The position numbers were made by a program, and so were the translations under genes. The notes beneath the pieces were generated by a model. It saw nothing but the letters and a program-made list of their open reading frames with translations, did not search any database and had not been told where the DNA came from. Below are positions 9,298-17,004 of a DNA stretch of 64,000 bases, piece by piece (the first letter of the stretch is position 1; each line of letters begins with the position of its first letter). This stretch comes from Paenibacillus sp. J23TS9 (GTDB lineage: Bacteria > Bacillota > Bacilli > Paenibacillales > Paenibacillaceae). The stretch covers positions 1,116,001 through 1,180,000 of the forward strand of contig NZ_BOSG01000001.1 in NCBI RefSeq assembly GCF_018403225.1, written 5' to 3'.

Positions 9298-9840
9298 TTA
9301 TCGCTCCTGGTTGGAGATCATATCTGAAAGCTTCTTCATTGTATTCCAGTTGCGGACCGTTCCGGGTGTCCCCAGTTTGGCCAGATGCACCGCCAGCTTG
9401 GAGTCACGAATGCTTTTGCGAAAGAGCAGATGAACATCGGGTCCGATAATTGTATATTCATCATTACCCTTTTCCGCAGCCGCCAGCCTGTTGAGACCAT
9501 CTTCATGCGGAACACTGGAGAGCATCGAAACATGGATAGATTCACCTTCCAAGAGAGTCTCTTCCTTGTAGGGGCACTGACGCATAATGGCTTCGAAATC
9601 CGCAGAACTGCGGATGACGACCGAAATGCTGAATCCAAAAGTACTTTGGATCTGGTCTTCTATTAATCGTTGGAGGGAAGAGGCATCAAGCTCAGAGGTT
9701 AGCACCACATTTCCGCTTTGTATGTAGGTTTGTACTTGCTTGCAGCCGGCTGCTTCCAAAACATCCCTCAGTTCAGACATCTTAATCTTGTTATGTCCGC
9801 CGACATTAATGCCGCGGAGCAGGGCAGCGTACACAGTCAT
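9298..9840 (-). CDS. DUF1697 family protein
   Basis: A 180-residue cytoplasmic protein with the typical DUF1697 opening 'YAALLRGINVGGHNKIKM', then 'YIQSGNVVLTS' and the C-terminal 'WNTMKKL'. Length and order match the family, whose biochemical role is unknown. A GGAG ribosome site lies upstream on the minus strand. It is a single gene, convergent with the sugar importer and divergent from the stalk-domain gene. No catalytic residues can be named. Confidence 0.88.
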   Translation of the reverse strand: MTVYAALLRGINVGGHNKIKMSELRDVLEAAGCKQVQTYIQSGNVVLTSELDASSLQRLIEDQIQSTFGFSISVVIRSSADFEAIMRQCPYKEETLLEGESIHVSMLSSVPHEDGLNRLAAAEKGNDEYTIIGPDVHLLFRKSIRDSKLAVHLAKLGTPGTVRNWNTMKKLSDMISNQER

Positions 9841-10006
9841 TTTTCGGTTTCATCTCCAATCAGAAAATGGAATACAGATATGTACAATATATCGCATCAT
9901 GAAGGGCATCGCAATTGGTATCAGCGCAACCTTATGATCGTATGGTTCGTCTAATTCATTAGTAGAATTTTCATATTTTTGGAGACTGACAGGAGGAAAA
10001 TGACGC

Positions 10007-11185
10007 ATGTCAATCAAAACTAAAGCCGTGACGGTGATGACCATCTTAAGCTTGACCGCGGTTATGTCTGCAGGTTCTGTGTTAACAAATGCGAATCCAG
10101 TAGCATCAGCTGCATCTTCTTCGGTGTTACGCCAGAAGAGCGGTCCTATCCAAGTAACCTTAAATGGTGGAAGCTATATTTTTGAGAATGCTCCACTTAT
10201 GGATAAAGGGACGGTGTATGTACCGCTCCGTGATCTGGGAGAAATGCTCGGCATCCAAGTATTTTGGGATATTACAACCAAGGATATTTCCATTACCTAT
10301 CCTGGTACGCTGATCCATATGCCTTTTGGTGGCAAAGAAGCCGTGATTAACGGTAAGAAAGTAACGCTGAGCACTCCTGCCCGCATCATCGGTGGGCGAG
10401 CCTATCTACCGCTGCGGTTTGTATCGGAATCGCTCGGTATTAACGTGCAGTGGAACGCAGCTAAGCGCACGGTAGCAGTCACATATTCCTCAGCATATAC
10501 CACAGGGATCGGAGTAAATACGGTTGTGTGGTTAAACCGGAAAACCGGTGAGGTTCTCGTAGCACACCCATTTAATGCCAAGCCGGTATCCATTGGAAAA
10601 CTGGACTTGGATCTAAAGGAGCATTTGAGCATCGATGCGCAGCTTTTAACAGACGGGGGAATGATGTTAACCGTTATCGATAACTATGGCGAACCTCATA
10701 TTCATAATAATGTCTACACGGCCTATGTTAAAAATAACAAGATCGTGAAGCAGGCCAAAGCCTATTACTTTAAGCGGTTTGAACGGAGTATCGTATCTTA
10801 TGATAATCATCCGCTGCTGCTGGACGGGAAGACGCTAACAGTATTGGACACTGAAGGTACGGTAGTCAAAACCTATGATCTGCCAGCACTCGGCGGCAAG
10901 GATGAGGAATATTCGGTTGCTGCCGTTAGCGAAACATTTCTGATCATTCGCCCCAATGATACCGGACTGTTAACGCTCATTAATCTGAAGGATAACTCTC
11001 GAACCTTGCTGTATAAAGAGCTCCTCACACCGGAAGAGCAGGAGTATTCCGAGAAAAATGATATTCCTTATTACGGGGATGAATTGAGTTTTTACGGAGC
11101 TTCAGAGAATGGAATCTTAACTTTTTCATATGATAGTCCTTTAACAGGAAAGAATCGGAAACTGCACTACACCATGAAACCATAG
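10007..11185 (+). CDS. Secreted stalk-domain (copper amine oxidase N-terminal-like) protein
   Basis: A 392-residue exported protein with a Sec signal peptide (about residues 1-35, ending near ASAASS). Residues about 45-150 form a stalk domain of the copper-amine-oxidase N-terminal type ('FENAPLMDKGTVYVPLRDLG', 'GGRAYLPLRFVSESLGINVQ'), common in Paenibacillus surface proteins. There is no amine oxidase catalytic domain. The remaining 240 residues look like repeated beta strands, possibly a propeller, without known catalytic motifs. AGGAGG lies ten bases before ATG. A seven-codon out-of-frame ATG at 10000 overlaps the start and may be chance. Extracellular binding or wall-associated role inferred. 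Confidence 0.8.
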   Translation: MSIKTKAVTVMTILSLTAVMSAGSVLTNANPVASAASSSVLRQKSGPIQVTLNGGSYIFENAPLMDKGTVYVPLRDLGEMLGIQVFWDITTKDISITYPGTLIHMPFGGKEAVINGKKVTLSTPARIIGGRAYLPLRFVSESLGINVQWNAAKRTVAVTYSSAYTTGIGVNTVVWLNRKTGEVLVAHPFNAKPVSIGKLDLDLKEHLSIDAQLLTDGGMMLTVIDNYGEPHIHNNVYTAYVKNNKIVKQAKAYYFKRFERSIVSYDNHPLLLDGKTLTVLDTEGTVVKTYDLPALGGKDEEYSVAAVSETFLIIRPNDTGLLTLINLKDNSRTLLYKELLTPEEQEYSEKNDIPYYGDELSFYGASENGILTFSYDSPLTGKNRKLHYTMKP

Positions 11186-11190
11186 TTAGA

Positions 11191-11227
11191 AAAAGAACAT
11201 ACCGCTTTTATGCGGTATGTTCTTTTA
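11191..11227 (+). terminator. Bidirectional terminator
   Basis: AAAGAACATACCGC pairs perfectly with GCGGTATGTTCTTT around TTTTAT, with T or A tracts on both sides, between the convergent stalk-domain and HAD genes. Confidence 0.9.
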
Positions 11228-11240
11228 TTACGTCTTAGGC

Positions 11241-12005
11241 CTATGTCGTCAAACATTCATTTATCTCGCAAAAAGCCAGCAATCTTTGTGCAATTATCGC
11301 TGCATCGGCGGGTACTTGCTCGGATGCATAGCTTCCCAGCTCCTTATGGCTGCCGATCATGACCGAAGTATGGGCATGCTGAAACATGGTAATATCGTTC
11401 GCGTCATTGCCGAAAGCAACATAGGATTGGTCTTCGACTCCCAGCTTCATAAGTCCGCTCCATTTATCAATCCCAGGAGGACTGATATCCAGAATCCCTT
11501 CATTCCCATGCACATGCACAACCACCGGCAATGCCGATAGCTGATTCATGATTAGTCCAGGGTCGGGTATTTCCAGCAAAACCATTTTCATGATGATATC
11601 CATGGAAGCCAAAGGAATCTGTTTTGCCCGCTTCTCTGGATCGACATTGCGTCTGATGGGATGGTCCTCATTTCCAGTAAAGGCATAGTCCCATTCGCTG
11701 TCAATTAAGTATTTCAGGTTTTGAAGTTGAATCATCGAGAGAATATGGTTTTTTACGTCTTCTTCAAAATGAACGGTTGAAATGATATGGTTATCTTTAG
11801 CGACGAACGCGCCGTTTCCACCAACCATCGGATAAGCCTGCATCTGCGGTGGAAGGACAGGGAGCAGGTCACGAATCGGGCGGGCAGAAGCAAAAATAAT
11901 CTCATGATCATGGCGCGCCAGCTCCTCCAGTGCCTCAACGATGACTTTGCTTAGTGGTTTTCCTTGAAAACAAATCGTTCCGTCCAGATCAAACACGAAC
12001 TTCAT
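11241..12005 (-). CDS. HAD-family hydrolase (Cof type)
   Basis: A 254-residue cytoplasmic phosphatase-like protein of the HAD superfamily, Cof/YkrA subgroup. Motif I is DLDGTI at residues 5-10 (nucleophile Asp5, general acid Asp7); motif II lies around FASARP; motif IV is GNDANDITM (Mg2+ Asp pair). A C2-type cap sits between them. ATG at 12005 is chosen because AAGGA lies eight bases upstream and motif I then sits at the extreme N-terminus as usual; an in-frame start at 12050 would add 15 residues with no family match. It is divergent from a Crp/Fnr-type gene. Likely a sugar-phosphate or cofactor phosphatase; substrate unknown. Confidence 0.88.
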   Translation of the reverse strand: MKFVFDLDGTICFQGKPLSKVIVEALEELARHDHEIIFASARPIRDLLPVLPPQMQAYPMVGGNGAFVAKDNHIISTVHFEEDVKNHILSMIQLQNLKYLIDSEWDYAFTGNEDHPIRRNVDPEKRAKQIPLASMDIIMKMVLLEIPDPGLIMNQLSALPVVVHVHGNEGILDISPPGIDKWSGLMKLGVEDQSYVAFGNDANDITMFQHAHTSVMIGSHKELGSYASEQVPADAAIIAQRLLAFCEINECLTT

Positions 12006-12063
12006 TGTACACATCCTTGCTGTTTTTTTGATATCATCATAAGCGGCCACCAGAACAAAGAAA

Positions 12064-12077
12064 AGGACCGATGTCCT
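12064..12077 (+). promoter_or_regulatory. Candidate operator of the Crp/Fnr-type regulator
   Basis: AGGAC-CGAT-GTCCT is a perfect 14-bp dyad 18 bases before the regulator's ATG and between two divergent genes, a usual place for autoregulation. A related AGGACA-AGC-TGTCCT dyad occurs at 19481-19495. Confidence 0.45.
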
Positions 12078-12094
12078 GAAAGGATAGCTATTCC

Positions 12095-12787
12095 ATGAAA
12101 ATCATACACGATACAGAGCTTTTACACTCTAAATTGCAGCATTTCGATATCCCGAGTCTATTTACTTGTAAGGACGGTATTCCTTTTGAGCTCCGTAGTT
12201 ATGAGAAACAAGAGCTTGTACTCGAAGAAGGAGAGCAGATGGATGCCATCTTGTTCCTTGTGGAGGGTAAGGTGAAAATTTCATCCAGCGTTCAGACGGG
12301 AAAGGCGCTGCTGCTGCGCTTTTGTGAGCCTTTTGCGATTATGGGTGACATTGAGCTCATTCAAAAAGTCGTAGTACAGTCGCAGGTTGAAGCCGTCGAA
12401 CGGACCTACTGTGTTGCGGTGCCTTTTAGGTACATATATGAGCATCTCATTACCGATCCAAAGTTTTTAATGTCCTTGCTCACGCATGTTACTTATAAAC
12501 TTCAGACCTGCACAACGGCTTCACGCGTGAATTTATTAGCTTCGGTCGAAAACCGTTTTGCCAGCTATATGCTGACTACACTGGAGAAGGAGAACGAATT
12601 CGGCAAAGAAATCCGGACAACAAACACCCATGAGATTGCGGATTTGATCGGCACGACATCGAGGCATCTGAACAGAGTGATTTTGAAATTATCCGAGCAG
12701 GGTCTCATTCGCAGGGAAGGGGACATTGTTCAAGTAGTTGATCAGATTCGGCTGGCTGAAATTACGCAGGGTCTTCGCTATGAATAA
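12095..12787 (+). CDS. Crp/Fnr-family transcriptional regulator (YeiL-like)
   Basis: A 230-residue DNA-binding regulator with an N-terminal cyclic-nucleotide-binding-type beta barrel (about 35-125, 'VLEEGEQMDAILFLVEGKVK') and a C-terminal winged helix with recognition segment 'DLIGTTSRHLNRVILKLSEQ' (about 185-205). It lacks the clustered cysteines expected of an iron-sulfur Fnr sensor, so its effector is not evident; arrangement resembles YeiL. AAAGGA precedes ATG and a dyad lies immediately upstream. The flanking HAD gene is a possible divergent target. It converges with the degenerate CdaS gene with an 86-base gap in which I see no clear terminator. Confidence 0.85.
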   Translation: MKIIHDTELLHSKLQHFDIPSLFTCKDGIPFELRSYEKQELVLEEGEQMDAILFLVEGKVKISSSVQTGKALLLRFCEPFAIMGDIELIQKVVVQSQVEAVERTYCVAVPFRYIYEHLITDPKFLMSLLTHVTYKLQTCTTASRVNLLASVENRFASYMLTTLEKENEFGKEIRTTNTHEIADLIGTTSRHLNRVILKLSEQGLIRREGDIVQVVDQIRLAEITQGLRYE

Positions 12788-12873
12788 ATCGGCAGCCAGT
12801 AAAATCATCGGGCGATTACATGAGGTGTCTTTGCTGCACACGAGTAGAAGAGGGGAGCAGAGTGGTATCGCTT

Positions 12874-13494
12874 TTAAGGGGAACTCGTTGAGAAAGGGAA
12901 CAGATTTCCATTCAAACAAAACAACGTCGATTTGTCTTTGGAAATGAGTAAAATCAACGCATCGCATAGTTCAGATAGTCCAAGGGCAGAAAGCTCGCGA
13001 ATATCGAAGAAGCGATCCCAAAAGATCTGGCTAGATACCGGCAGCACATTCGATGCGGATACCACCATATCGGATTGTATGAGCACCGCTCCATGAGATA
13101 ATTGGCTTTCCGGATGGAAAATGGACTCGATCAGCTGGCTTGATATTTTGGCGTTTATAGGCGTTCCGTCTTTGATCAGAGGAGCAACAGGATCGTTTTT
13201 TTCAAGTACGATCAGCGCTGTTTGACCTTTCAAACTCATTTTATGGATTGAACGGGAGATCTCTTTACTATAATTCGTATACTCGGTAAGAAGGCAGTTC
13301 AAAAAATAAGTGGATGTGATGGATTCCAATTCAGACAATCCCTTAGTGATCTCCTCGATATCATTCAAAATTTGTATATCATTCTGTTCGAGTGTAGCGA
13401 TATCATGGTCTAGAATTGTTGCAATATGTGTAAGCTTGTCCGTCAGATCGTTTCGTAACAACGGATAATCTCCGGTACAGTAATTTCTGTCCAT
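12874..13494 (-). CDS. Degenerate CdaS-like protein, predicted inactive diadenylate cyclase
   Basis: A 206-residue protein that aligns end to end, without gaps, with the intact CdaS encoded 33 bases upstream in the same operon. The two-helix N-terminal regulatory part and the DAC fold are kept (ALIVLEKNDPVAPLI, SSQLIESIFHPES, ALGLSE-CDALILLIS), but both catalytic signatures are lost. DGA is HGA (His134), and GTRHR is DIREL at 164-168, so the metal-binding Asp and the ATP-binding His-Arg are gone. AGGAGTGAT provides a good ribosome site, and the frame is intact over its whole length, which argues for a selected non-catalytic role rather than decay. It could form hetero-oligomers with the active enzyme and tune it; that role is inference. 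Confidence 0.85.
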   Translation of the reverse strand: MDRNYCTGDYPLLRNDLTDKLTHIATILDHDIATLEQNDIQILNDIEEITKGLSELESITSTYFLNCLLTEYTNYSKEISRSIHKMSLKGQTALIVLEKNDPVAPLIKDGTPINAKISSQLIESIFHPESQLSHGAVLIQSDMVVSASNVLPVSSQIFWDRFFDIRELSALGLSELCDALILLISKDKSTLFCLNGNLFPFSTSSP

Positions 13495-13527
13495 TCGTGA
13501 ATATCACTCCTAAAAAACATGGTGGTT

Positions 13528-14148
13528 TCATGTTGGAACTTGAAAAGTATAAATCGATCCATGATAAGCAAACGATTCTTTGCCTGTCTCTTCGGATACG
13601 ACAAAAATTAATGCATCCGATTTCTCCGACAAACCAATGGCCGCACGGTGACGGGTTCCTAATTTTACATGTTTATAGGTTTTGCGGGTGAGCGGAAGGA
13701 TATTCGCTGCTGAAAAAATGATATCATTCTGAATCAAAACGGCTCCATCATGGAGTGGGGTGCCCACATGAAAAATGGAATCTAATAGCAAGCTTGAAAT
13801 TTCTGCGGAGAGGGGGATACCTTTCGTAATCAGATCCTCAATCGGATCTTGCCTTTGGATGACGATCAGTGCTCCTTTGCGTTTGGAGCTTAATTGTCGT
13901 ACAGCGTTGAAAATGATATTACATTTATGGGTGTAAGGAGCCAGTAGGCGGTTTAAATGATATGAAGACGCCATGTTGGCCATATCCGTTAATTTTTTCG
14001 AAAGTGTTTTAATATCCTTTAATATATCGATGTCCTCTTGATCCAAGGAGGCGATTAAAGCATGGATGTCCTTGGATATGCTCACTAGCCGCGTTTTAAT
14101 TTCATGCATTTGCGGAGTTAAATCTCTGCACTTCTCTTCCGATTCCAT
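13528..14148 (-). CDS. cdaS: Sporulation-type diadenylate cyclase CdaS
   Basis: A 206-residue soluble enzyme making cyclic di-AMP from two ATP. N-terminal helices (about 1-70) match the autoinhibitory region known for Bacillus CdaS, and the DAC domain follows. Catalytic signatures are complete: Asp134-Gly-Ala (LHDGAVLIQ) and Arg166-His-Arg (GTRHRAAIGLSE). Length matches CdaS (about 207) and excludes the membrane CdaA and the DNA-scanning DisA. In Bacillus subtilis CdaS is forespore-expressed and acts in germination. It is first in a two-gene operon with a degenerate copy. GGAGGG lies 6 to 9 bases before ATG. I could not identify a convincing forespore sigma promoter in the 55 bases upstream. 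Confidence 0.92.
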   Translation of the reverse strand: MESEEKCRDLTPQMHEIKTRLVSISKDIHALIASLDQEDIDILKDIKTLSKKLTDMANMASSYHLNRLLAPYTHKCNIIFNAVRQLSSKRKGALIVIQRQDPIEDLITKGIPLSAEISSLLLDSIFHVGTPLHDGAVLIQNDIIFSAANILPLTRKTYKHVKLGTRHRAAIGLSEKSDALIFVVSEETGKESFAYHGSIYTFQVPT

Positions 14149-14203
14149 CTGCTGCCCTCCTTATCTCGTTATAGTTATTCCCACGAATGGATACAATTAT
14201 CGG

Positions 14204-14255
14204 ATAAAAAAAGAGCCGCCCGAAAGTCATGAACATGACGATCAAGGCAGCTCTT
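14204..14255 (-). terminator. Terminator of the FMN reductase gene
   Basis: AAGAGCTGCC pairs with GGCGGCTCTT (one mismatch) on the minus strand, with further internal pairing (GTCATG/CATGAC), then TTTTTT. It sits 10 bases after the reductase stop and upstream of cdaS. Confidence 0.8.
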
Positions 14256-14264
14256 ATTCAGATC

Positions 14265-14804
14265 TTAGCGAAGGACTTTCAAAGCACCGCTCCAAGCGAG
14301 TACTTGGTCCAGCATTCCATTAATATTGATGAGATGAAGATCCGCCGGCTTGAAAACCGTTCCGTTCTCAAAATCAGTAAACAACGATAGCGCTGGATGA
14401 ACGCGGACGTCCGCAACGGACAATTCTCCCAAAATGCCGCGCAGATGCTCTGCGGCACGAGCACCACCGACCGAACCATAGCTTACGATTCCGGCAGCTT
14501 TATTGTTCCATGCATCACGCGCGAAATCCAGTGCGTTTTTGAGGGAAGCGGTGATGCTGTGGTTGTATTCCTGCACGATGAATACGAAACCGTCCAAACC
14601 TGCAAGTTTGGTATTCCAAGCTGTCGCTTGTTCTGTAGCATCGGCTTCTCCCAATAGCGGGAGTTTATAATCGGCGATATCTACGATTTCATAATTCGCG
14701 TCACCGCGCTCATCGGCGATTTGTTTCACCCATTCACCGACTTGTGGGCTCAAGCGACCTTGACGGGTGCTGCCCAGGATAATGCCGATATTTAATTTGG
14801 ACAT
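14265..14804 (-). CDS. NADPH-dependent FMN reductase
   Basis: A 179-residue flavodoxin-fold reductase. The phosphate-binding loop is GSTRQGR near residues 10-16, followed by 'FIVQEYNHSITASLKNALD' (the P-x-Y-N flavin loop variant, here QEYNHS) and 'SYGSVGGARAAEHLR'. The family reduces FMN, quinones or azo compounds with NAD(P)H. ATG at 14804 has AGGAGG nine bases upstream; an in-frame ATG 27 bases earlier has none. A sigma-A promoter overlapping a dyad lies upstream, suggesting repression by a redox- or quinone-sensing regulator, which is inference. Confidence 0.88.
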   Translation of the reverse strand: MSKLNIGIILGSTRQGRLSPQVGEWVKQIADERGDANYEIVDIADYKLPLLGEADATEQATAWNTKLAGLDGFVFIVQEYNHSITASLKNALDFARDAWNNKAAGIVSYGSVGGARAAEHLRGILGELSVADVRVHPALSLFTDFENGTVFKPADLHLININGMLDQVLAWSGALKVLR

Positions 14805-14845
14805 CGTAATTTCCTCCTCGACGAATCTCATGATTATTTAGGTTG

Positions 14846-14883
14846 CTGTAATCATAATAATAACAGTTAGTGTGTTTTGTCAA
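14846..14883 (-). promoter_or_regulatory. Sigma-A promoter with overlapping dyad for the FMN reductase
   Basis: Minus strand TTGACA (14883-14878), 18-base spacer, TATTAT (14859-14854). The -10 region lies inside an imperfect dyad CTGTTAT/ATTACAG (14846-14866, 6 of 7 arm bases paired), a plausible repressor site of the MarR, HxlR or TetR kind. Confidence 0.7.
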
Positions 14884-15216
14884 TCAACTTACGAAAAGTT
14901 TGTTATAGAATTTTTTAATAGGTGATAAATTCTCATATTCCATAACGATTCTAGCGCGGGAAGAAGCAGTCAGGAGCTTTCTTTTTTCCAAGAGATGGGG
15001 ATATATGCTACAATAATAATGCCTTAAAAAACTGCGCATAACATAAATTATACGCAGTTTTCGTTTAAAACGATTATTTTGATGCTTCATGTCGAGTTAT
15101 ACAGCCCTGTAGATAGGTTATTTATCCTAATATATTAATGATTTTGCAGAAAATGTTATTGAGCATTTCTTTCTATCCATGAGGTACATTTTTTGTATTT
15201 GAGGAGGGACTGCCGG
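14884..15216. other. AT-rich intergenic region with an orphan hairpin
   Basis: About 330 bases between the FMN reductase promoter and the recombinase. A hairpin AAAACTGCG (15028-15036) with CGCAGTTTT (15053-15061), extended by ATAA/TTAT, has T-rich sequence after it on the plus strand and A-rich before it, like a terminator without an obvious gene. A 68-codon minus-strand frame here has no ribosome site and is not called. Confidence 0.5.
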
Positions 15217-16128
15217 ATGAGTGATAAGGATGACAGCTATGACGAATATAAAGAAGCTTTTCTAATCTGGATGAAGGATGCGGGATACACGCAGCATACT
15301 CAAAAGTCTTACCTCGGCGATGTTTCCCAGTTTCTCGATTCGATTGGAGATAAGAAACTGGAGCAGCTCAAAAAAATCCATGTGATGTCCTATCTTTCCT
15401 CAGTGCGTGAGCAAGGGGTCAGCGATACCACAAGAAACCGGAAGCATGCGGCGGTGAATAGTTTTTTCAAAGCGCTAATAGAGCTCGAAATGGCGGATAC
15501 CAATCCGGCGGCGGGGATCAAAAAATCCAAAACGGATAAAAATCGAACACCTGTGTATCTTGATGAACAGCAGCTGCCACGGTTTCTGGAAAGTGTGGAA
15601 GGCAAGTACCGTTCTCGGAATGTAGCCGTATTTTTACTCATGGCTTATATGGGACTTCGCGTTGGAGAGGTACACACATTGAACCTGACCGATTACAATC
15701 GAGAGCGGCATACACTCGACGTATTCGGCAAAGGCAGGAAGTGGCGGACACTTCCGGTGCCTGAAGCGGTCGGAGTGATGCTGGACCGGGCCATTCTTGA
15801 GCGGATCACGCCTTGGCGTAAGAAGGAAGATGCGCTTTTTATTTCACAAAAAGGGCAGCGGCTCTCGATCCGCAACATCCAGCAGATTGCCGCGGATACG
15901 TTTGACAGGTACCAATCCGATGTGCCGGAACGTCAGCGTATTCCCTATTCCAGCCATAAGCTCCGGCATTCATTCGCCACCATGCTTCTCCGCAAGGGAG
16001 CAGACCTGCGAACGGTGCAGGAGCTTCTCGGACATTCATCCATTCAGACGACGACGGTATATACCCATGTCACCAGCAGAGAGAAGGAAGAGGCCATTTC
16101 GCGGCTTGAGGTTGTTCTTCCGTTTTAA
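15217..16128 (+). CDS. Tyrosine recombinase, XerC/XerD-like
   Basis: A 303-residue site-specific recombinase. An N-terminal SAM-like core-binding domain (about 10-95) is followed by the catalytic domain with Arg148 (GLRVGE), a Lys in GKGRKWR, His247-x-x-Arg250 ([11 protein letters not shown]), His273 (LGHSS) and nucleophile Tyr282 (VYTHVT). All residues needed for strand exchange are present. GAGGAGGG lies nine bases before ATG at 15217. Its setting is unlike the usual xerC (codV-hslV) or xerD loci of Firmicutes, so it is probably an additional paralog. I see no transposon ends, attachment-site repeats or cassette array next to it, so its target site is unknown. Confidence 0.9.
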   Translation: MSDKDDSYDEYKEAFLIWMKDAGYTQHTQKSYLGDVSQFLDSIGDKKLEQLKKIHVMSYLSSVREQGVSDTTRNRKHAAVNSFFKALIELEMADTNPAAGIKKSKTDKNRTPVYLDEQQLPRFLESVEGKYRSRNVAVFLLMAYMGLRVGEVHTLNLTDYNRERHTLDVFGKGRKWRTLPVPEAVGVMLDRAILERITPWRKKEDALFISQKGQRLSIRNIQQIAADTFDRYQSDVPERQRIPYSSHKLRHSFATMLLRKGADLRTVQELLGHSSIQTTTVYTHVTSREKEEAISRLEVVLPF

Positions 16129-16192
16129 TTATCCCTAAATGCTGGATTTCTTGACGAGGAAATGGAGTAATAACCACATCATGCATATTTTT

Positions 16193-16229
16193 CCTCCTTT
16201 AGCGGACACTAAAGTCACAATAGAGGAGG
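16193..16229 (+). promoter_or_regulatory. Leader hairpin that can mask the ribosome site of the SRAP gene
   Basis: CCTCCT (16193-16198) is complementary to the Shine-Dalgarno AGGAGG (16224-16229), and CTTTAG/CTAAAG (16197-16202, 16209-16214) can pair inside or in competition with it. Confidence 0.45.
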
Positions 16230-16239
16230 GTGATGCTGC

Positions 16240-16917
16240 ATGTGCCAGCGTTATTCAATGGCGGCCGATCTGCCGGTCGTGCTGGAGCATTTTCAAGTTG
16301 ACCGAGTAATGTACTATTATCAGAACCGCTATAATATCAGTCCAACCCAGTCTGCTCCTGTCCTGCTTCAGCATCATGGAGAGCGTGTTCTGGATGAATT
16401 CCGCTGGGGCTTTATTCCTTACTGGGGAAAGGATGCGGTGAACGCAGATCTTCGTACGGTGAAGGAGAATCCCACATACCGCAAAATGATTGAGAAACAG
16501 CGATGCGTCATTCCATGCAATGGTTTTTACTATTGGAAAAAGGAAGGCAAGAAAATGCATCCTGTACGTGTAGTCCTGAAAAACCGTGGGATGTTCGGTG
16601 TCGCAGGGCTGTATGAGATATGGAAGGACTATAAGGGAGATCCGCTGCGGACCTGTACGCTGGTCATGACAGACGCCAATCGCCTGATTGGTAATTTTGA
16701 GGAAAACCGCATGCCGGCCATTTTGCCGGAGGAAGCGATAAAGGACTGGCTTAATGAAGAAAATACGGCATTTCACTCGTTAAGCTCACTCCTGCAGACC
16801 TATTCGGAAGATGAGATGGAGGCGTATCCTGTAACTCCGCTCATCGGTAATGATGATCATGATAATTCCGAATGCATCCGGGAAATGGATCTGCGTACGG
16901 CTTGGGTGAAGCAGTAA
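16240..16917 (+). CDS. Divergent SRAP-domain protein (YedK/HMCES family)
   Basis: A 225-residue SRAP protein; relatives crosslink to abasic sites in single-stranded DNA through Cys2 after Met removal. Cys2 is kept (MCQRYSM), as are Asn69 (NADLRTV), the RWGFIPYW core and the RMPAIL segment (157-162). Several active-site positions differ from YedK: Gly3 is Gln, the Glu of GFYEW is Tyr98 (CNGFYYW), the His before RMP is Glu155, and NARxET is NADLRT. Thus it may bind abasic DNA with altered chemistry or do something else. ATG at 16240 is fixed by the need for Met-Cys and by AGGAGGG upstream. No LexA box was recognised. Confidence 0.85.
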   Translation: MCQRYSMAADLPVVLEHFQVDRVMYYYQNRYNISPTQSAPVLLQHHGERVLDEFRWGFIPYWGKDAVNADLRTVKENPTYRKMIEKQRCVIPCNGFYYWKKEGKKMHPVRVVLKNRGMFGVAGLYEIWKDYKGDPLRTCTLVMTDANRLIGNFEENRMPAILPEEAIKDWLNEENTAFHSLSSLLQTYSEDEMEAYPVTPLIGNDDHDNSECIREMDLRTAWVKQ

Positions 16918-16950
16918 TAGAGGCATATTTCATTCTGGTGAGGGAAAACT

Positions 16951-16996
16951 AATCTCCGTCATTCATTTCAACATGCACAAAAAGCAGACGGAGGTT
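16951..16996 (+). promoter_or_regulatory. Shine-Dalgarno-sequestering hairpin before the nitroreductase
   Basis: AATCTCCGTC (16951-16960) pairs over ten positions (one G-U) with GACGGAGGTT (16987-16996), burying the GGAGG of the next gene in the stem. The loop is 26 bases. No T-run, so control of translation is the likeliest effect. Confidence 0.65.
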
Positions 16997-17004
16997 ATAT
17001 ACAA

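Noticed and set aside
14884..15090. A 68-codon minus-strand frame (basic product) in the gap before the recombinase
   Set aside because: No ribosome site, overlaps an orphan hairpin, and the product is AT-driven Lys/Arg/Tyr-rich.
15217..16128. Idea that the tyrosine recombinase marks an integrated element or integron
   Set aside because: No flanking direct or inverted repeats, cargo genes, attachment sites or cassette array were seen, and neighbours are ordinary chromosomal genes.
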